A DNA stretch of 64,000 bases, taken from Vermamoeba vermiformis (Eukaryota > Tubulinea > Echinamoebida). A program made the translations under genes and the position numbers. The notes beneath the pieces are model-generated. The model was not told where the DNA came from and did not search any database. It saw only the letters and a list, made by a program, of their open reading frames with translations. Below, in pieces: positions 44,436-55,759 of the stretch (the first letter of the stretch is position 1; each line of letters opens with the position of its first letter). The DNA is taken from positions 593,307 to 657,306 of the forward strand of contig JBEWZL010000124.1 of NCBI GenBank assembly GCA_045837725.1, written 5' to 3'.

Positions 44436-46077
44436 ATGGAACATCAAATCGTAACATCTTTATCCGAGCTCTCCGGCATTCCCGTTGAGGTGCTTTGTAA
44501 GTTTAATTTTCAACTGCAGGCAAGTCGCTAACGTTTTTAGATCAATTTTTCCAAGATCGATACATATCCATCACAGAGGAATTATTGACGGATCAGAGAT
44601 TGCTCAACAAGCTACTGGATGTAAGATTCGATCGAAGATCAAAATCAATTCTTTACTAAATTTTGATTAGGATAAAGACCTTATAATGAACCGACTACAA
44701 AAGACTATTAGTGAAAGAGAAGCCGACAAAAACTTCACCAAGAGCCTCAACAACCTCGATCGAGAAAATCGCTATTCCGTTGATAGGAGAAAAAAACGCC
44801 ATGGTTCACCTACGAAATGAATATAAGAACCCCACTATCATATCCAAGATTGAGGAATTTGAGCATCAAGGTTTCAGCCAATTTCGCTCGATCCGTGGGG
44901 ACGGAAATTGTTTTTACCGTTCTGTTGCCACTGGCTTGATCGAGTGCATCATCAAAAACGAAGAGCTTTACGAGCATATATTTGCCGTATTGCAGCACCA
45001 AAAAGAAGGTCTTGACGAAGAGACTTACGGACATCTGCTGGAATTTATGGCAGTAGTCAACGATATTCATCACCCTCAGCACAAAGAAGAGCCGAATCTC
45101 GACGCTACGGATTCTTATAGTGCAAGCAATGGATCGCTTCCAGAGAGAAGTATATCTGATGCCCTTCCTCCGAGTGACAGAAGCGTCAATTGTTTCCAAG
45201 TGCCGGATTCGAGAGACAGCGGCGAAGAAGAATCTCTCGTGGAGTCTCATCGCGATGAAGATTCCATGGTTATTGTGGACGACAAAGATGATGAACGAGA
45301 GCCGCTTATACCCAAAGCGACGAGGATCAGGAAGACTTGTTGCACGAGGATAGAATGGTGCACGATGCTGCTCCTGTTGAACTCAACTACGATAGTGATC
45401 GTCGTGTTCCAAGCGAACTTCCACCAACTTCATCAGTCAACGATTGGACATTGATTAACCCAGATCTGACGAAGGCAACTAATAACAGCCACGTGTTGAA
45501 CGGCACTCAAGAAACTTCGCCGTTGTCCCGCGAAACTGAAACCAACGAGATACCTTTGCCAGCCGTGCAAATCAATGGTGATGCAGCCCAAGAAACTCGA
45601 GAAGATGATCGTGTTGCGGTGCGAGATGAGCCTGAACAACGTGCAGACCAAGTAGTGGCGCACGAGGATTTGACGAAAAAGGAAGTGCCCAAAAGCGAGC
45701 CAGCTGTTCCTGTCGCCAAAATAGACATCGATGAATTGTCCGAGAAGTACGCAACTGATATAGAATTGAGCCAATGGTTTGTCAAAGCGTTCAGACAACT
45801 CTCCGCTTTCGCCCTGCAACGCGACCCAACTTTTTCTTATTACCTTTCGGAGGGTCAAACTATTGATTCCTTGTGCGAAACAGCGTTGAAAATGGGCGAG
45901 GACGCGGAGCAGTTGCAAATGATTGCGTTATTTTCAATTTTAAAGATCGGTTGTCAAGCTTTTCAACTAGACCGAGAAAATAACAACGCATCGTACATCT
46001 TACCTGATGAATCGGCCACACCACTCATCTACTTGTTGTTCCGTCCAGGGCACTACGATCTTCTCTACAAAGCCTAA
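44436..46077 (+). CDS. Otubain-type deubiquitinase (peptidase C65) with a large acidic insert
   Basis: Start at 44436 (MEHQIVTSLSELSG). The catalytic half has SIRGDGNCFYRSV, with the Asp and Cys of the OTU triad. The C-terminal half has QWFVKAFRQLSAFAL, GQTIDSLCETALKMGEDAEQL and YLLFRPGHYDLLY, whose His completes the triad. Between them lies an acidic Ser/Glu/Asp insert of about 230 residues, far longer than in typical otubains. Frame shifts are needed at two points: a surplus A in the A7 run at 44790-44796, and a missing base near 45,311-45,320 at ATACCCAAAG. The rest of the frame is good on both sides, so assembly error is likely. Otubains cut Lys48-linked ubiquitin chains. Confidence 0.82.
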
Positions 46078-46627
46078 ACAAAAAATTAATATTAATAAAT
46101 TAATAATAAAGGTTTGCATGGAAAAATTGCGTATCAGTGTCCTTAAATTTATTTTAAAATTTTTACTGATAGTCCGATCAGCGAAAGATCACAATCTACA
46201 CATAATCTGTCTCCTACCTACCTACAGAGGCTAAGGCCCTAGCCCAAACTCCGAGCAAGTGTCGGGTAAAAAATATCAAAATAATGCACGTTGTGGTCTC
46301 TGCTTGTGTGAAATTTTCACTTTTGTTTACGTGAAGATCCGAGCGCATAGGACCACTTGCGATTTTTTGGCAAAAGACCAATGTTGTTTTTTAATAGTAA
46401 ATATAGTATGCTTAACAGTATTAAAAGCTGCAAGGCTCGACAGATCACTCGAGTTAATGGTAAGTTGTTGCACTATTTAGAATAAATACTAATAAATTTT
46501 CTTCCATAACTATATTTAACACAAGCGCAATACAATTATACGCGATTACTAATAAAAAATTGGTATTTATAATTTAATTAATTCCCTCAGGTATTTAAGA
46601 ATGACCGCTCTGTTGGGACCCAATCTA
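46078..46627. other. Intergenic region between convergent genes
   Basis: AT-rich. No supported gene; short open frames have no similarity. It holds the 3' ends of the otubain and the patatin-containing gene. Confidence 0.5.
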
Positions 46628-49600
46628 TTATTTTTGCTTAGTTTGGGTCTCGCCATATTCTACACGGGTCCAAACCGAACCAGATCTCGCTAATGGTGGC
46701 AATGCGGTGTGCTGCTCTAACTTGATTGGACAACCTGAAATTGGATAGCGCTGAGAGGATGACGGAACGCTAAGTGATATTACGGCGTAGAACGTTCCAG
46801 GTGATCCTTCTGGAATGAACGTGAAGACTCCAAACGACTCGTTGGTCAAACCTGCGCGAATTATTAAGTAAGTCTTGCTGATATCATTATTGCCCGCGCA
46901 CTTACTCAATTCAATACGTTGCGAGTAGAGTATGTCGGCTGACTTCAGCACTTCTCCGCCAGTGAGGTAGACCACGCCGAATTTCTTCGTGACTTTTGGA
47001 GTGACGATGTCGAGCTGTAGACTCACGTTGTTGAGCAATACTTGCTGGCGAATGATCTCTCTAGTTCTCACGACTGACAGTCTCGAATTGACGGTAAACC
47101 CGTAACGACCATTCCAGGACACGTTGCAGTAGAAAACTGGTACGAACATTAGATTGAATCCATATATGGCAACGAACTTACGTTTTGCCAGCAGCATCTT
47201 CGCCGTGTCGTGAAGCTTCTGATCGTTATCTTGGATGTACTTGAGGGTGTCCATCTCGAGCTGGCTCATGTCCTGGGTCGCGGAATCCAACGAGACACTG
47301 TAAGTCATAGGAGGATCAAATCTAGAGTAATACACAGTCGACTCGGGCAGGTGATGCTGCATGTCCAGCTCTTGATGCGTGCATTCGGAAGTGTTTGTGA
47401 TTTCCGCAAATTTGTTGATCCATTCGAACATCGATTCGGGACTCTGACTTGGTTTCATTGCAGGTTTGATTCCTCCGCCTAGCGACATCAAAATATCGGG
47501 ATCAGTTGCCCAGATGCGCTTTGCCTCTTCCATGCCGATGTTTGCAGGATTGTTGGTAATGACGCCTCCATCTACGAATTTCAGTTGTCCAACGCCTTTG
47601 ACCGCGCGAAGGTAAGTGGGTATCGCCGAAGTAGCGGTGGCTGCGAAGTACAATTGCGTGTTAACGACGTACATTGTATTTGCATCGTTGCTGCACGGAG
47701 TGTAAGAGCAGAAGAGAACTCGTTTGTTTCGTGAAGTCTCCACTGACAGGACAGCGACCTTCGGATTGTCGCGAACTGCTCCAATTTCTAAAAGAGTCTT
47801 TGGAGGCAACTGTCCTTTGACCGCTTTGGTCAGTTTTGTCATGGAGTACTTGGGACCACCGAACGCTGATTTGACGCTTCGTTTCCAAAACACCAGTTTA
47901 ACGATATCGTTATAGTAGGCCTTGCACAGTGATAGATTGACACCGGAAGATAGCGATAATGCAACCAATCCTCCGCTGCCCGTGCCGATCACATAGTCGA
48001 ACAGCTCCGTGACGCTTTCGAAAAAGAGGCAAGTTAATAAGAATATCATAATGAATCAAGACTTACCGAGCACAGGTCAACTTTTCAATGTGCTGAAGAA
48101 TGATGATTGGAACGAGTCCTCTGTGTTCCGCACCGTCCAGCGAAAGAACACGGGGCGCAGCACTTTTTGGCACCTTGGATGCGTCGTCTGCAGGTTTGGG
48201 TAAGTCAATATTACGTTAGAGCTATCCTTACCGAGATAAGTCACTGTCTTTCCGTCGAACGGGCAAACGATTTCGTTGGCTGAGTGTGAGCATTTCCTGC
48301 AGAACATGTGTCCGCAGCTGTACATCGCTCCGAGACCCATAGGTGAGAAGCAGAAAGCGCAATACTTCGCGCAGAATTCATACTCAGTGTTGCGTGGCCA
48401 GCTTTGGACGAACTCGGCGCGTTCTTGCTGCAACTTGTCGGCAGATAACTGAGGCACGAGTTAGTAAATCAAAGACGTTACAGTACTGCTCGACTTGCCG
48501 AAATCAAGTGATCGATCTTGTCTCTGAACAATTGCTCGAGAGTGACTGAGTCATCGGACGCTGTTATCTCTTGGCTGCCACCGAAAAGATTTTTGAAGAC
48601 TGACGCGATGTTAATGAGTCCTTTGCGAAGAGGGTTTTGGAAGTTGTGCGACGAATGAACGATTCTCTCTTGCATGCAACAGCCGTTCTTGTCGTGCTCT
48701 TCGCAGGGTTGGAGTTGATTGACGATAGTGAGCAATGGTTTCAAGTAACCATCTCGTAGAAGTTGGTCGATGTTCTCGCCCTATGAATTCATAATGTAGT
48801 AGTGCTTTCAACCTGATTGCTGCAGGTACCTTTTGAAGACTAGATACGCCAAGATTCTCTTTCAATGAATTGATGTAAGCGAAGCAGTAGGCCGTTACTG
48901 CAAGCTCGCGCGCCTTTGCGAATCGTTCCGTTCTGCTCTTCACGTATTCAGGTATTGTGAGGCCAGCAGGCTTTGGCAAAAGAGCCAGCGTTTCTTTAAA
49001 GAACTTAATTCTAATATTGTTTGTCAGTTTTTGTACAGTGGTTGATTCGGTTGCGACTTACACTGCCTTGAAACGCGAGTCCTTTTTGGGCAAGTTGACG
49101 TCGAAGAAGATCTCCGAAATATTGACCTCTTGCTGAGAGTTTACGATTTGCAGTACTCTTTCAGCTACACGGTACCACATATAGTCAGTGAACATATTGG
49201 CAACATTAAGCGTGTAGCTAACTTTCTCGACGCGCATCCGCTGAATTTCTCGATGAACAATTCCCTAACAGTGGTTGGTCAGAAAGTGGTAATTATTCAC
49301 TATAGTTACCTTTAATTGCTTCAGCTGTTCGCAGTACTGAGTGGGGAAGATTCGACCGTCTGGAATCTTTATAAAGCAAAAACCGGAAAAACTGTTGCGA
49401 AGCAGATCTTTCACGTCGTGACCGTCAGACTCCAAACTGCGCAGGAACAGACTCGTGCTGTTCTCAACATCGTATGGATCCTCGCCAGTATCTGTACGTT
49501 CTGAGGGCGGGTTGCAGAAGTTTTGAACCACGATGAGGTACGGCAAATTTCGCGATTGTTGATTGGCCACACTACGCATCGTAAACTGTTCGATTCTAGC

Positions 49601-50667
49601 AATGTATTCTCTGTTTGCCAAGGCCTGGCGATTGGTGAATATAATGACATTGCTGAGAATGTAGAACAGTTGCGGAAAGGTCTTTGAAACGTAGTCGGTG
49701 CGATTTTTGGTGAACGCATCCAGTTGTTCAGGCTTGAAGATCGCCGACAGCTTGTGCTTTAGTGCCTTGAAGAACTTCAACGGAATACGACCGTCAGCAC
49801 CTTCTCCGTCCAAGAGCACCACTCGTTCGTTGTTAACGTTGCCAACATACTGATTAATGTTGCCGGTCGTTGGATGTTCTTGCGAGGGTAAAGCAGTCGA
49901 AGGGCCCCTAACAAGCGTCAGTACCGTTAATTTTAAGACATTGATTGCTTTTACCTTTGCTTGATGATTCGCTCTTCGAACTCCATCATTTCTCTCGCCA
50001 AGTGACTTTTACCGCACTGGGTGGGTCCGACAAAAGAGACACGTGGCAGATACTTGTTTCGGTCTGCAAGTCGTTTAAATTCTTGCCAATTAGCGTCATT
50101 CTTTTCAAGGCAAAAGGTAGTCTTATCTTCAGGGATTTGCGGAACGCAGATCAACTCTGATTTCTGCGACGGATAATTAAAAAATTTTGTTGTGATTCAC
50201 GAATGACTTACATCCTCGAGTTCGTTTTCTTCTGTTTCTTTACTGAACACTTGTGTGGTTCGTTTTAACTCTTCTATCCAAGACCAGACTTCTTTTCGTT
50301 GTTTTAATTTCATTCCCAACTCGTCGCGCAAGTCATCGTTTGTCATGCGCAGTAATCCCGCTCCGTTAATCCCCATCTTTTCGAATGAGGAGATTAATTC
50401 TTTGTCTTGCGTCTTCGTCTTCAACCATTTGCTAACGTCTTCTGTTGTCCACAGGTGCGCTGGCCGGGACGTGTTTCGTCGTTGCTGCAATTCCATTAGC
50501 AACTCGATCTTGGCCTGTGGAACATCAAGCTCTTGAAGGTCGCTTTTGGTCAGTTTGAGAAGTTCGTCCAAGGTAGTTATCTCGTTGTCGATAAACTTCT
50601 GTTTGTCGAGGCGGAAATACTCCATCACCACGTTGTACGTTAGGTAAGCATCGTCTAGCGGTTGCAT
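46628..50667 (-). CDS. SAM-GTPase-RING-patatin multidomain protein
   Basis: About ten exons from the ATG at 50667 (MQPLDDAYLTYNVVMEYFR) to 46628, some 1,150 residues. An N-terminal helical region is followed by a SAM domain (WTTEDVSKWLKTKT, LLRMTNDDLRDELG). Next is a P-loop GTPase-like domain: VSFVGPTQCGKSHLA, VVLLDGEGADG, PYLIVVQNF. A RING finger follows (CAFCF, YSCGHMFCRKC, VCPFDGK). The C-terminal patatin-like region has LSLDGAEHRGL where patatins have DGGGxRG, then IGTGSGGLVALS and VDGGVITNNP. The canonical Ser of GxSxG is a Gly here with Ser one place later, so phospholipase activity is doubtful. The order of domains is read directly. The gene is head-to-head with the GTPase gene at 50841. 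Confidence 0.8.
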
Positions 50668-50840
50668 TTCACTATAGTAACAAATATCGAGCTCGGTGGT
50701 CCTTGATGCAATTCGTTTTTAAACACAAAATGGTGAAAAGATTTTGTGGTGTTTAAATCACTGTGTCGGACTTTCACCGCTGCTTAAATTATTTGGTTGG
50801 CTGATAATTTTAGTAGATTTTATCTTTAGTAACGGTCACC
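50668..50840. promoter_or_regulatory. Shared 173-base region between two GTPase genes
   Basis: It separates the start codons of divergent genes that both encode P-loop GTPase-like domains. Both promoters must be in or near this stretch. It is AT-rich; no defined factor site was recognised. Confidence 0.4.
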
Positions 50841-53046
50841 ATGAATCCCAACCCAATCGCAGGCGACGATACCGCTGAAGTGGCACGTAAAAGTGGGTGG
50901 ATCGTGAAACAAGGAGGAAACCCGAAGGATGCTTGGAAGAAGCGCTTTATGGTTCTCTCTGGGCAAAGTCTTCATTATTACACTGACGCCGTAAGTTTAA
51001 TTGTTTTATTGATAAACTCGAGCTGATCTTGTACGCAAAGCCGAAAGGAGAGATACCGTATTTATCCGCGACTCATATCGAGCCAGAAGACTCTCCACAA
51101 TACAAAGGGCGTCCATATTGTTTCCGTATAGCTACACCTGACAGAGTGTATCGAATCTCATGCGACTCGGCCGATGAAATGAATTCTTGGTTGAAATTGC
51201 TTCAAGACCGAAAACAAGCACACGACAAGCTTGAAGATGACAAAAGAAAGTCACTTATGATGAAGGCAAAGCTAAAACGCCAGCTAACGGTAAGCGAAAC
51301 TGATCGGGTTTTTCCGTCGCAGATCCTGAATTTTCTATTTCAGGACATGTATGACATTGTTATTGACATAGACAATCTCATCGATTTAGAAGAGGGATGG
51401 AAGATTTATTTTGCGCAACGACTTCTCAGCCGGATCGAAGGCGCAGCCGTTATAAACAAGCCGCTTGATCCGGAAACAGTGAACAATTTGAGCTTGAGCA
51501 CTACTAAAGTGGTCGTTTCCGTTCTTGGTCTGTTCAACAAGGGTAAAACGTTCTTGTTGAACAAGATCTGCAATGAGAACTTCGACAGCGGCTACAAAGT
51601 AACGACCCGCGGTTTAAGCTTCAAAGAGCCATACGATATGAACAATATCATTTTATTGGATACTGCGGGAACATCGTCTCCGTTACAAAGTAAGTAAATC
51701 CAAATTCAAGCAACATTAACTAATGCGGATCCCAGTCAAAAACCCGAAATCTACATTAGCTGTGAAGAAATCCACCGAAGATTTCCTTCAAAAGATGTCG
51801 TTTCTCCTTTCCGATATCATCATTGTCGTCGTTAATGAGCTCACTTGGCCCGATCAAGAGTACATGACTGCACTAGCTGAGCAAGTTCGTGAACGACCAA
51901 ACGATGCCGTGGACAACAAAATTATCGTCGTGCACAACTATAAGGATGCCGAGACAGTTGAGGATTATTTGATAATGAGACAGGTACGTACTTTTTTACT
52001 GTCCGTTGACTTGTTAACCAATGCTTCGATTAGAAATTCTGTGTCAATTGTTTCGAGGGCTCGCAGCGTTTTACGGACGTGCAGCTAAGAACAGGCCGTG
52101 AACGTGCAGATTTCTTCTTGAGCAATGGTGGTGCTCTACAGCATGTCTTCCTTGCAAAAGAAGGGTCTCCTGCTGGGAACATGTACAACGAGAGGACTCT
52201 GGAGTTAATTCGAATGTGGATCCGAACGAGAAACATCTCATCGTCACAGCCCCTTATCAGCAAATTCTGCACCTTGGCTGCTGCCGAGCTTCGCATTTAC
52301 TTCTCAAAGATTAAATCGCTCTACTTGGTATGCATTACACTTGGATCGAACCAATATTCTAACTTGTGTTCAGGTCCACACACCAATCAATCCAAGACCC
52401 CAGTCAGTGCGCATTGCAGTGAGAAGGATTAACACTAATGAAGGATGGGGTGATACGCCGACAAATTGGGAAGAAGAAACAGAATCTACTCCGTACAAGA
52501 TCAAAGCAGTATCGATTAATGGTGATGACTTGGGTTACATCCACAATCACATAACGTTTGAAGGTTTCCATCTTGCCCTGTCAAGCACTATCTTTCAACC
52601 AAAGGTAGGTATCAGTTCTTGTGCATTTCTTGTACTAACACTTGCTGCAGTTTGATGTGATTGAGAGAGATGACCATTTCATTGTTGCTGTTGAGTGTCC
52701 TGGAATTGAGCGTGAAGTCAAATTGGTAGACCTTCGTCAACTCACAGAGGACACTACTTCATCATGGATTGGAGCAACAGTTGGTTTGATCAAGAATGTG
52801 CGTCATCTTATCATTCAAGGGCACAAGTCTCTTTCATTTCCAAGTCCCAACAACGCCACTGATATTCCTTACCGCTTGCAACCCAGTGAAGAGGTAAAAC
52901 GGAGGCAGCTGCCCAGTGGCTCATTTACCCAAGCCTATCCTCTGCCAGTTTATTATAAGTCAGAAATCACAAAAACTGTTTTGAAAGGTGGACAGTTTTT
53001 CATTTTCATTCAAAAAGACAAACATCTTGTTAGTCATAACAATTAA
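50841..53046 (+). CDS. PH-domain GTPase (GBP-like) with C-terminal HSP20-like domain
   Basis: About six exons, roughly 640 residues. Residues 15-125 form a PH domain (SGWIVKQGGNPKDAWKKRF, YRISCDSADEMNSWLKLL). A large GTPase-like domain follows with the P-loop GLFNKGKTF, a switch-like TTRGLSF, the G3 motif LLDTAG, and a base-recognition-like VVHNYKD. It resembles guanylate-binding or atlastin-type GTPases. The C-terminal 140 residues resemble an alpha-crystallin/HSP20 fold (FDVIERDDHFIVAVECPG, then SGSFTQAYPLPV). The PH part should recruit it to membrane phosphoinositides. The first intron (from 50991) may end at 51022 or 51043, which changes a few residues. The exact role is unknown. Confidence 0.82.
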
Positions 53047-53567
53047 AATAAACAACATTTCTTTTTGTTTATTGGGGTACCCAGCAAACAAGAAATCAAA
53101 CTGCGCGACTTTAAATTTGTTTGCTTGTGCCCATTTTAGGAATTGACTACTTGGTCTCGATGCAGTGCAGTGCATTGTGAAGAGGGAATCATTCCTTCTT
53201 GTATTATTTGACGAACCTGCTCGTGATACTTGTGTCCAATAATTCCGCAATGTTTGAAGTAATTTTCGATTGATTGTTCTGAGAGCATTTCTCCACCATT
53301 GACATCTTATTTTGTGTTGAAGAGTTGGAGCTTTATTTTGTATAAGCATTAAATTCACTAAGTTTTTATTGATTGTCTACAATTTCAAAATAGCTCGTGT
53401 GAGATCCAGACACGTTCTAAAAAATAGCGAAGTCTTGATCCGTCAGTCTGAAATGCATCCAGCAAATTCCTGCTGAATTTTATATATACTTGGGGTTGAC
53501 GGACGTTTGGGTTATGGAAAAAATACTAAGTCGAATGGCCAACACATGAAATATCCTCTGGACAACA
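53047..53567. other. Intergenic tract
   Basis: No supported gene. It marks the change from gene-dense DNA to repeats and contains no RNA gene that I recognise. Confidence 0.4.
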
Positions 53568-53874
53568 CCAGAGGACGTTACCTCCAAGGCGACAACATTG
53601 GAGGTCGTTACCTTCAAGGTGAAGACATTTAAAGTCAGGCAGGTTGTTACCTTCAAGGCGACAACGTCAGAGGTCGTTACCCTCAAGGCGACAACGTCCA
53701 TCGTCAGGGAGTTTGTTACCTTCAAGGCGACAACGTGAGAGGTCGTTACCCTCAAGTCGACGACATCCAAAGTCAGGGAGGTCGTTACCTTCAAGGTGAC
53801 AACGTCAGAGGTTGTTACCTTCAAGGCGACAACGTCAGAGGTCGTTACCCTCAAGGCGACAATGTCCAAAGTCA
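53568..53874. repeat. Minisatellite, unit about 27-36 bases
   Basis: About ten imperfect copies of GGTCGTTACCNTCAAGGCGA followed by CAACGTC and a short variable linker. One frame on the minus strand translates as a VTTSDVVAL-like repeat, which I take as a shadow of the array. Confidence 0.85.
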
Positions 53875-53897
53875 GGTTAGGGTTTAGGGTTAGGGTT
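53875..53897 (+). repeat. Interstitial telomere-like tract
   Basis: Sequence GGTTAGGGTTTAGGG followed by TTAGGGTT: three consecutive TTAGGG/TTTAGGG units directly after the minisatellite. It is not at a chromosome end here. It may be a remnant of a telomere fusion or of repair by telomerase (inference). Confidence 0.8.
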
Positions 53898-54300
53898 ATA
53901 CGATGGGCATGAAACGCTCAGGATTGATGCGAAAACCATGCCCAAAAAATCGTGGTAAAAAATCGAAGCAAAATAGCCAAAAAAGAACATGAACATTGAT
54001 TTTTGAAGAATTTACGATAGGAACAGATAGATCAAACAGAGATCTATCTATTGAAGGTAGGGTCGCTATATTACTCGATGAGGTAAGGTAGTTATCGCTA
54101 TAATCCCACGCGGGCACAACCATGCCCAAGATCGCGAATTTTGCCTGATTAATTTTGATTGATTTAATTTTGATAAATTTCGTTACTAGGTGCCAACTAA
54201 CAATGCGTGGAGTGGTTGGTTTTTTTTTCGAAAGCGTTGGTGGTCACAGAACGTCGCGCAGATCTGACAACTCGGATTGGGTCAGCTTTGGAGAAATTAA
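53898..54300. other. Unannotated non-coding tract
   Basis: AT-rich; the minus-strand open frame at 53,896-54,129 has no recognisable domain. No feature supported. Confidence 0.3.
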
Positions 54301-55740
54301 TGGCAATAAATGGCTTAATAACGCGTAAGTACAAGTAATTAATTGATATTTTATTTTTGCTCGCGGTTCTAAGTCCGATCTAGAAGTTCGAACGGATTTA
54401 AATCCGCGAGAAGTGCTTAATCAGCAATAATTATAGTCAATAACGATTTGCAATAATATAATAACAATCCCTATTCAATATCACGTCATTTGTTCGTTAT
54501 TTACGGTCGCTGTCATTGATCGAAATTCTCGATCTTGACTGTCATTTTTTTATCGCGACCAGACGAACGACCACAAAGGTCTTTTATTTATTTTTTGATT
54601 ATTTAGATAATAACAACACGCGCCCAACGATATTCAGCGTCGTTGCATAATAGAATGAAAGAAGAAAAGGAGAAAGGAGAATGAAATTTCATTGTGATGA
54701 AGGAATCAATGTTAGTTAACTGGTATGTGAATGCTTTAAGATGATAGAAGCATGAAGGGTATCATGCTTCATACAATCAGATCGGTCGCGGAGTTATTAG
54801 ACGAATGACCGAAGACAAATGAACGGTAAGTAGAAGCATACTATTATTTTAATATCATTAAATTATCTAATTTGGTTTATTTAAGTCTCACAACTTGGCG
54901 ATGACTGATCGATCTTCTCGCGGAATAAAGTTCGTTCACACGGGTATTGAGCGAAGGTAAACACATCAATAATATTTCACTGATGGTTATTAACGTGTTA
55001 TATTATTAGATTTAATTAAAACGATCTTTTTATGAAGTCGAGGAACGAGATCTCTCGATCCGCGAAACTAAGTGGAGGGGTCGATGGAATAGTAAGTGGT
55101 CCCTTAATTATATATTAATTAGTTAATTTAAGCTAATTTGTTAGTACAAGGGCCGATGAAAATTTAATGAACCGCTGACGCGCGATCTGGTGTCTCTATC
55201 CGTCATCGTCCTCACGAGTAACGCTATTAAGGTTTAAACAATCACCGTAAGTGCACTAAGGGGAATGTTAGTCGAAACGTACTAATAGTTTTTTTTACAG
55301 TTTCAGCGTGTCCTTTCTGATTTTACGAATTCGGTGCACGCATGATCTGACAGCCCTCAAATCTCGGAGTTATACGAAGATGGTAGGACGTAAGAGCATA
55401 TATTGGTTTAACGATACAATTACTAATATTCTTTACTAATAGACGGCATGAAATAATCCAAATAATTGAACCGCAACTGAGCTCCAACATTCGCAATCTT
55501 TCCGTGACTGGCTGGTTTCCGTTATGCAAGTACTTTCGTACTATTTAATATATATTTGATATTAACCCTTTATTCAGGCTAGGTAAAAGCACGAGAAAGG
55601 ATATCGATCTTCACTCCTACTTGATAGCGTAAGTTCGCTGCATCAACGAGTGTTAATAGGTTGATACTAATAAATTATTAATTCAGAGAGTAAAAGAAAT
55701 CTTATTATTTTTGCCGCAGTAAGTACGTAAATGTCTTTAT
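54300..55740 (+). other. Spliced-looking tract without a long reading frame, copy 1
   Basis: A chain of GC-richer blocks of 50-110 bases, each followed by a strong donor (for example 54,829, 54,958, 55,091, 55,248, 55,630) and closed by an AT-rich stretch with a TACTAAT- or CTAAC-like branch point and TAG or CAG acceptor. The joined blocks give no clear long frame; some single blocks are open. This could be a spliced non-coding RNA or an old decayed gene. A diverged copy lies at about 62,380-63,180, and one block near 54,900 carries a short exon-like frame (SHNLAMTDRSSRGIKF). No function is proposed. Confidence 0.45.
54670..54775 (+). repeat. Copy 1 of a 105-base dispersed repeat with a 9-bp hairpin
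   Basis: Begins with the palindromic AATGAAATTTCATT, then GCTTTAA, then a hairpin at 54747-54770: arms GAAGCATGA and TCATGCTTC around AGGGTA. Copy 2 at 63,240-63,342 has the same order and spacing with different arm bases that still pair. Confidence 0.75.
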
Positions 55741-55759
55741 AATATATTTACTAACACGA

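Noticed and set aside
53480-53869. Minus-strand open frame with VTTSDVVAL-like repeats
   Set aside because: It lies wholly on the minisatellite; the protein repeat simply mirrors the DNA repeat, and the frame has no other coding sign.
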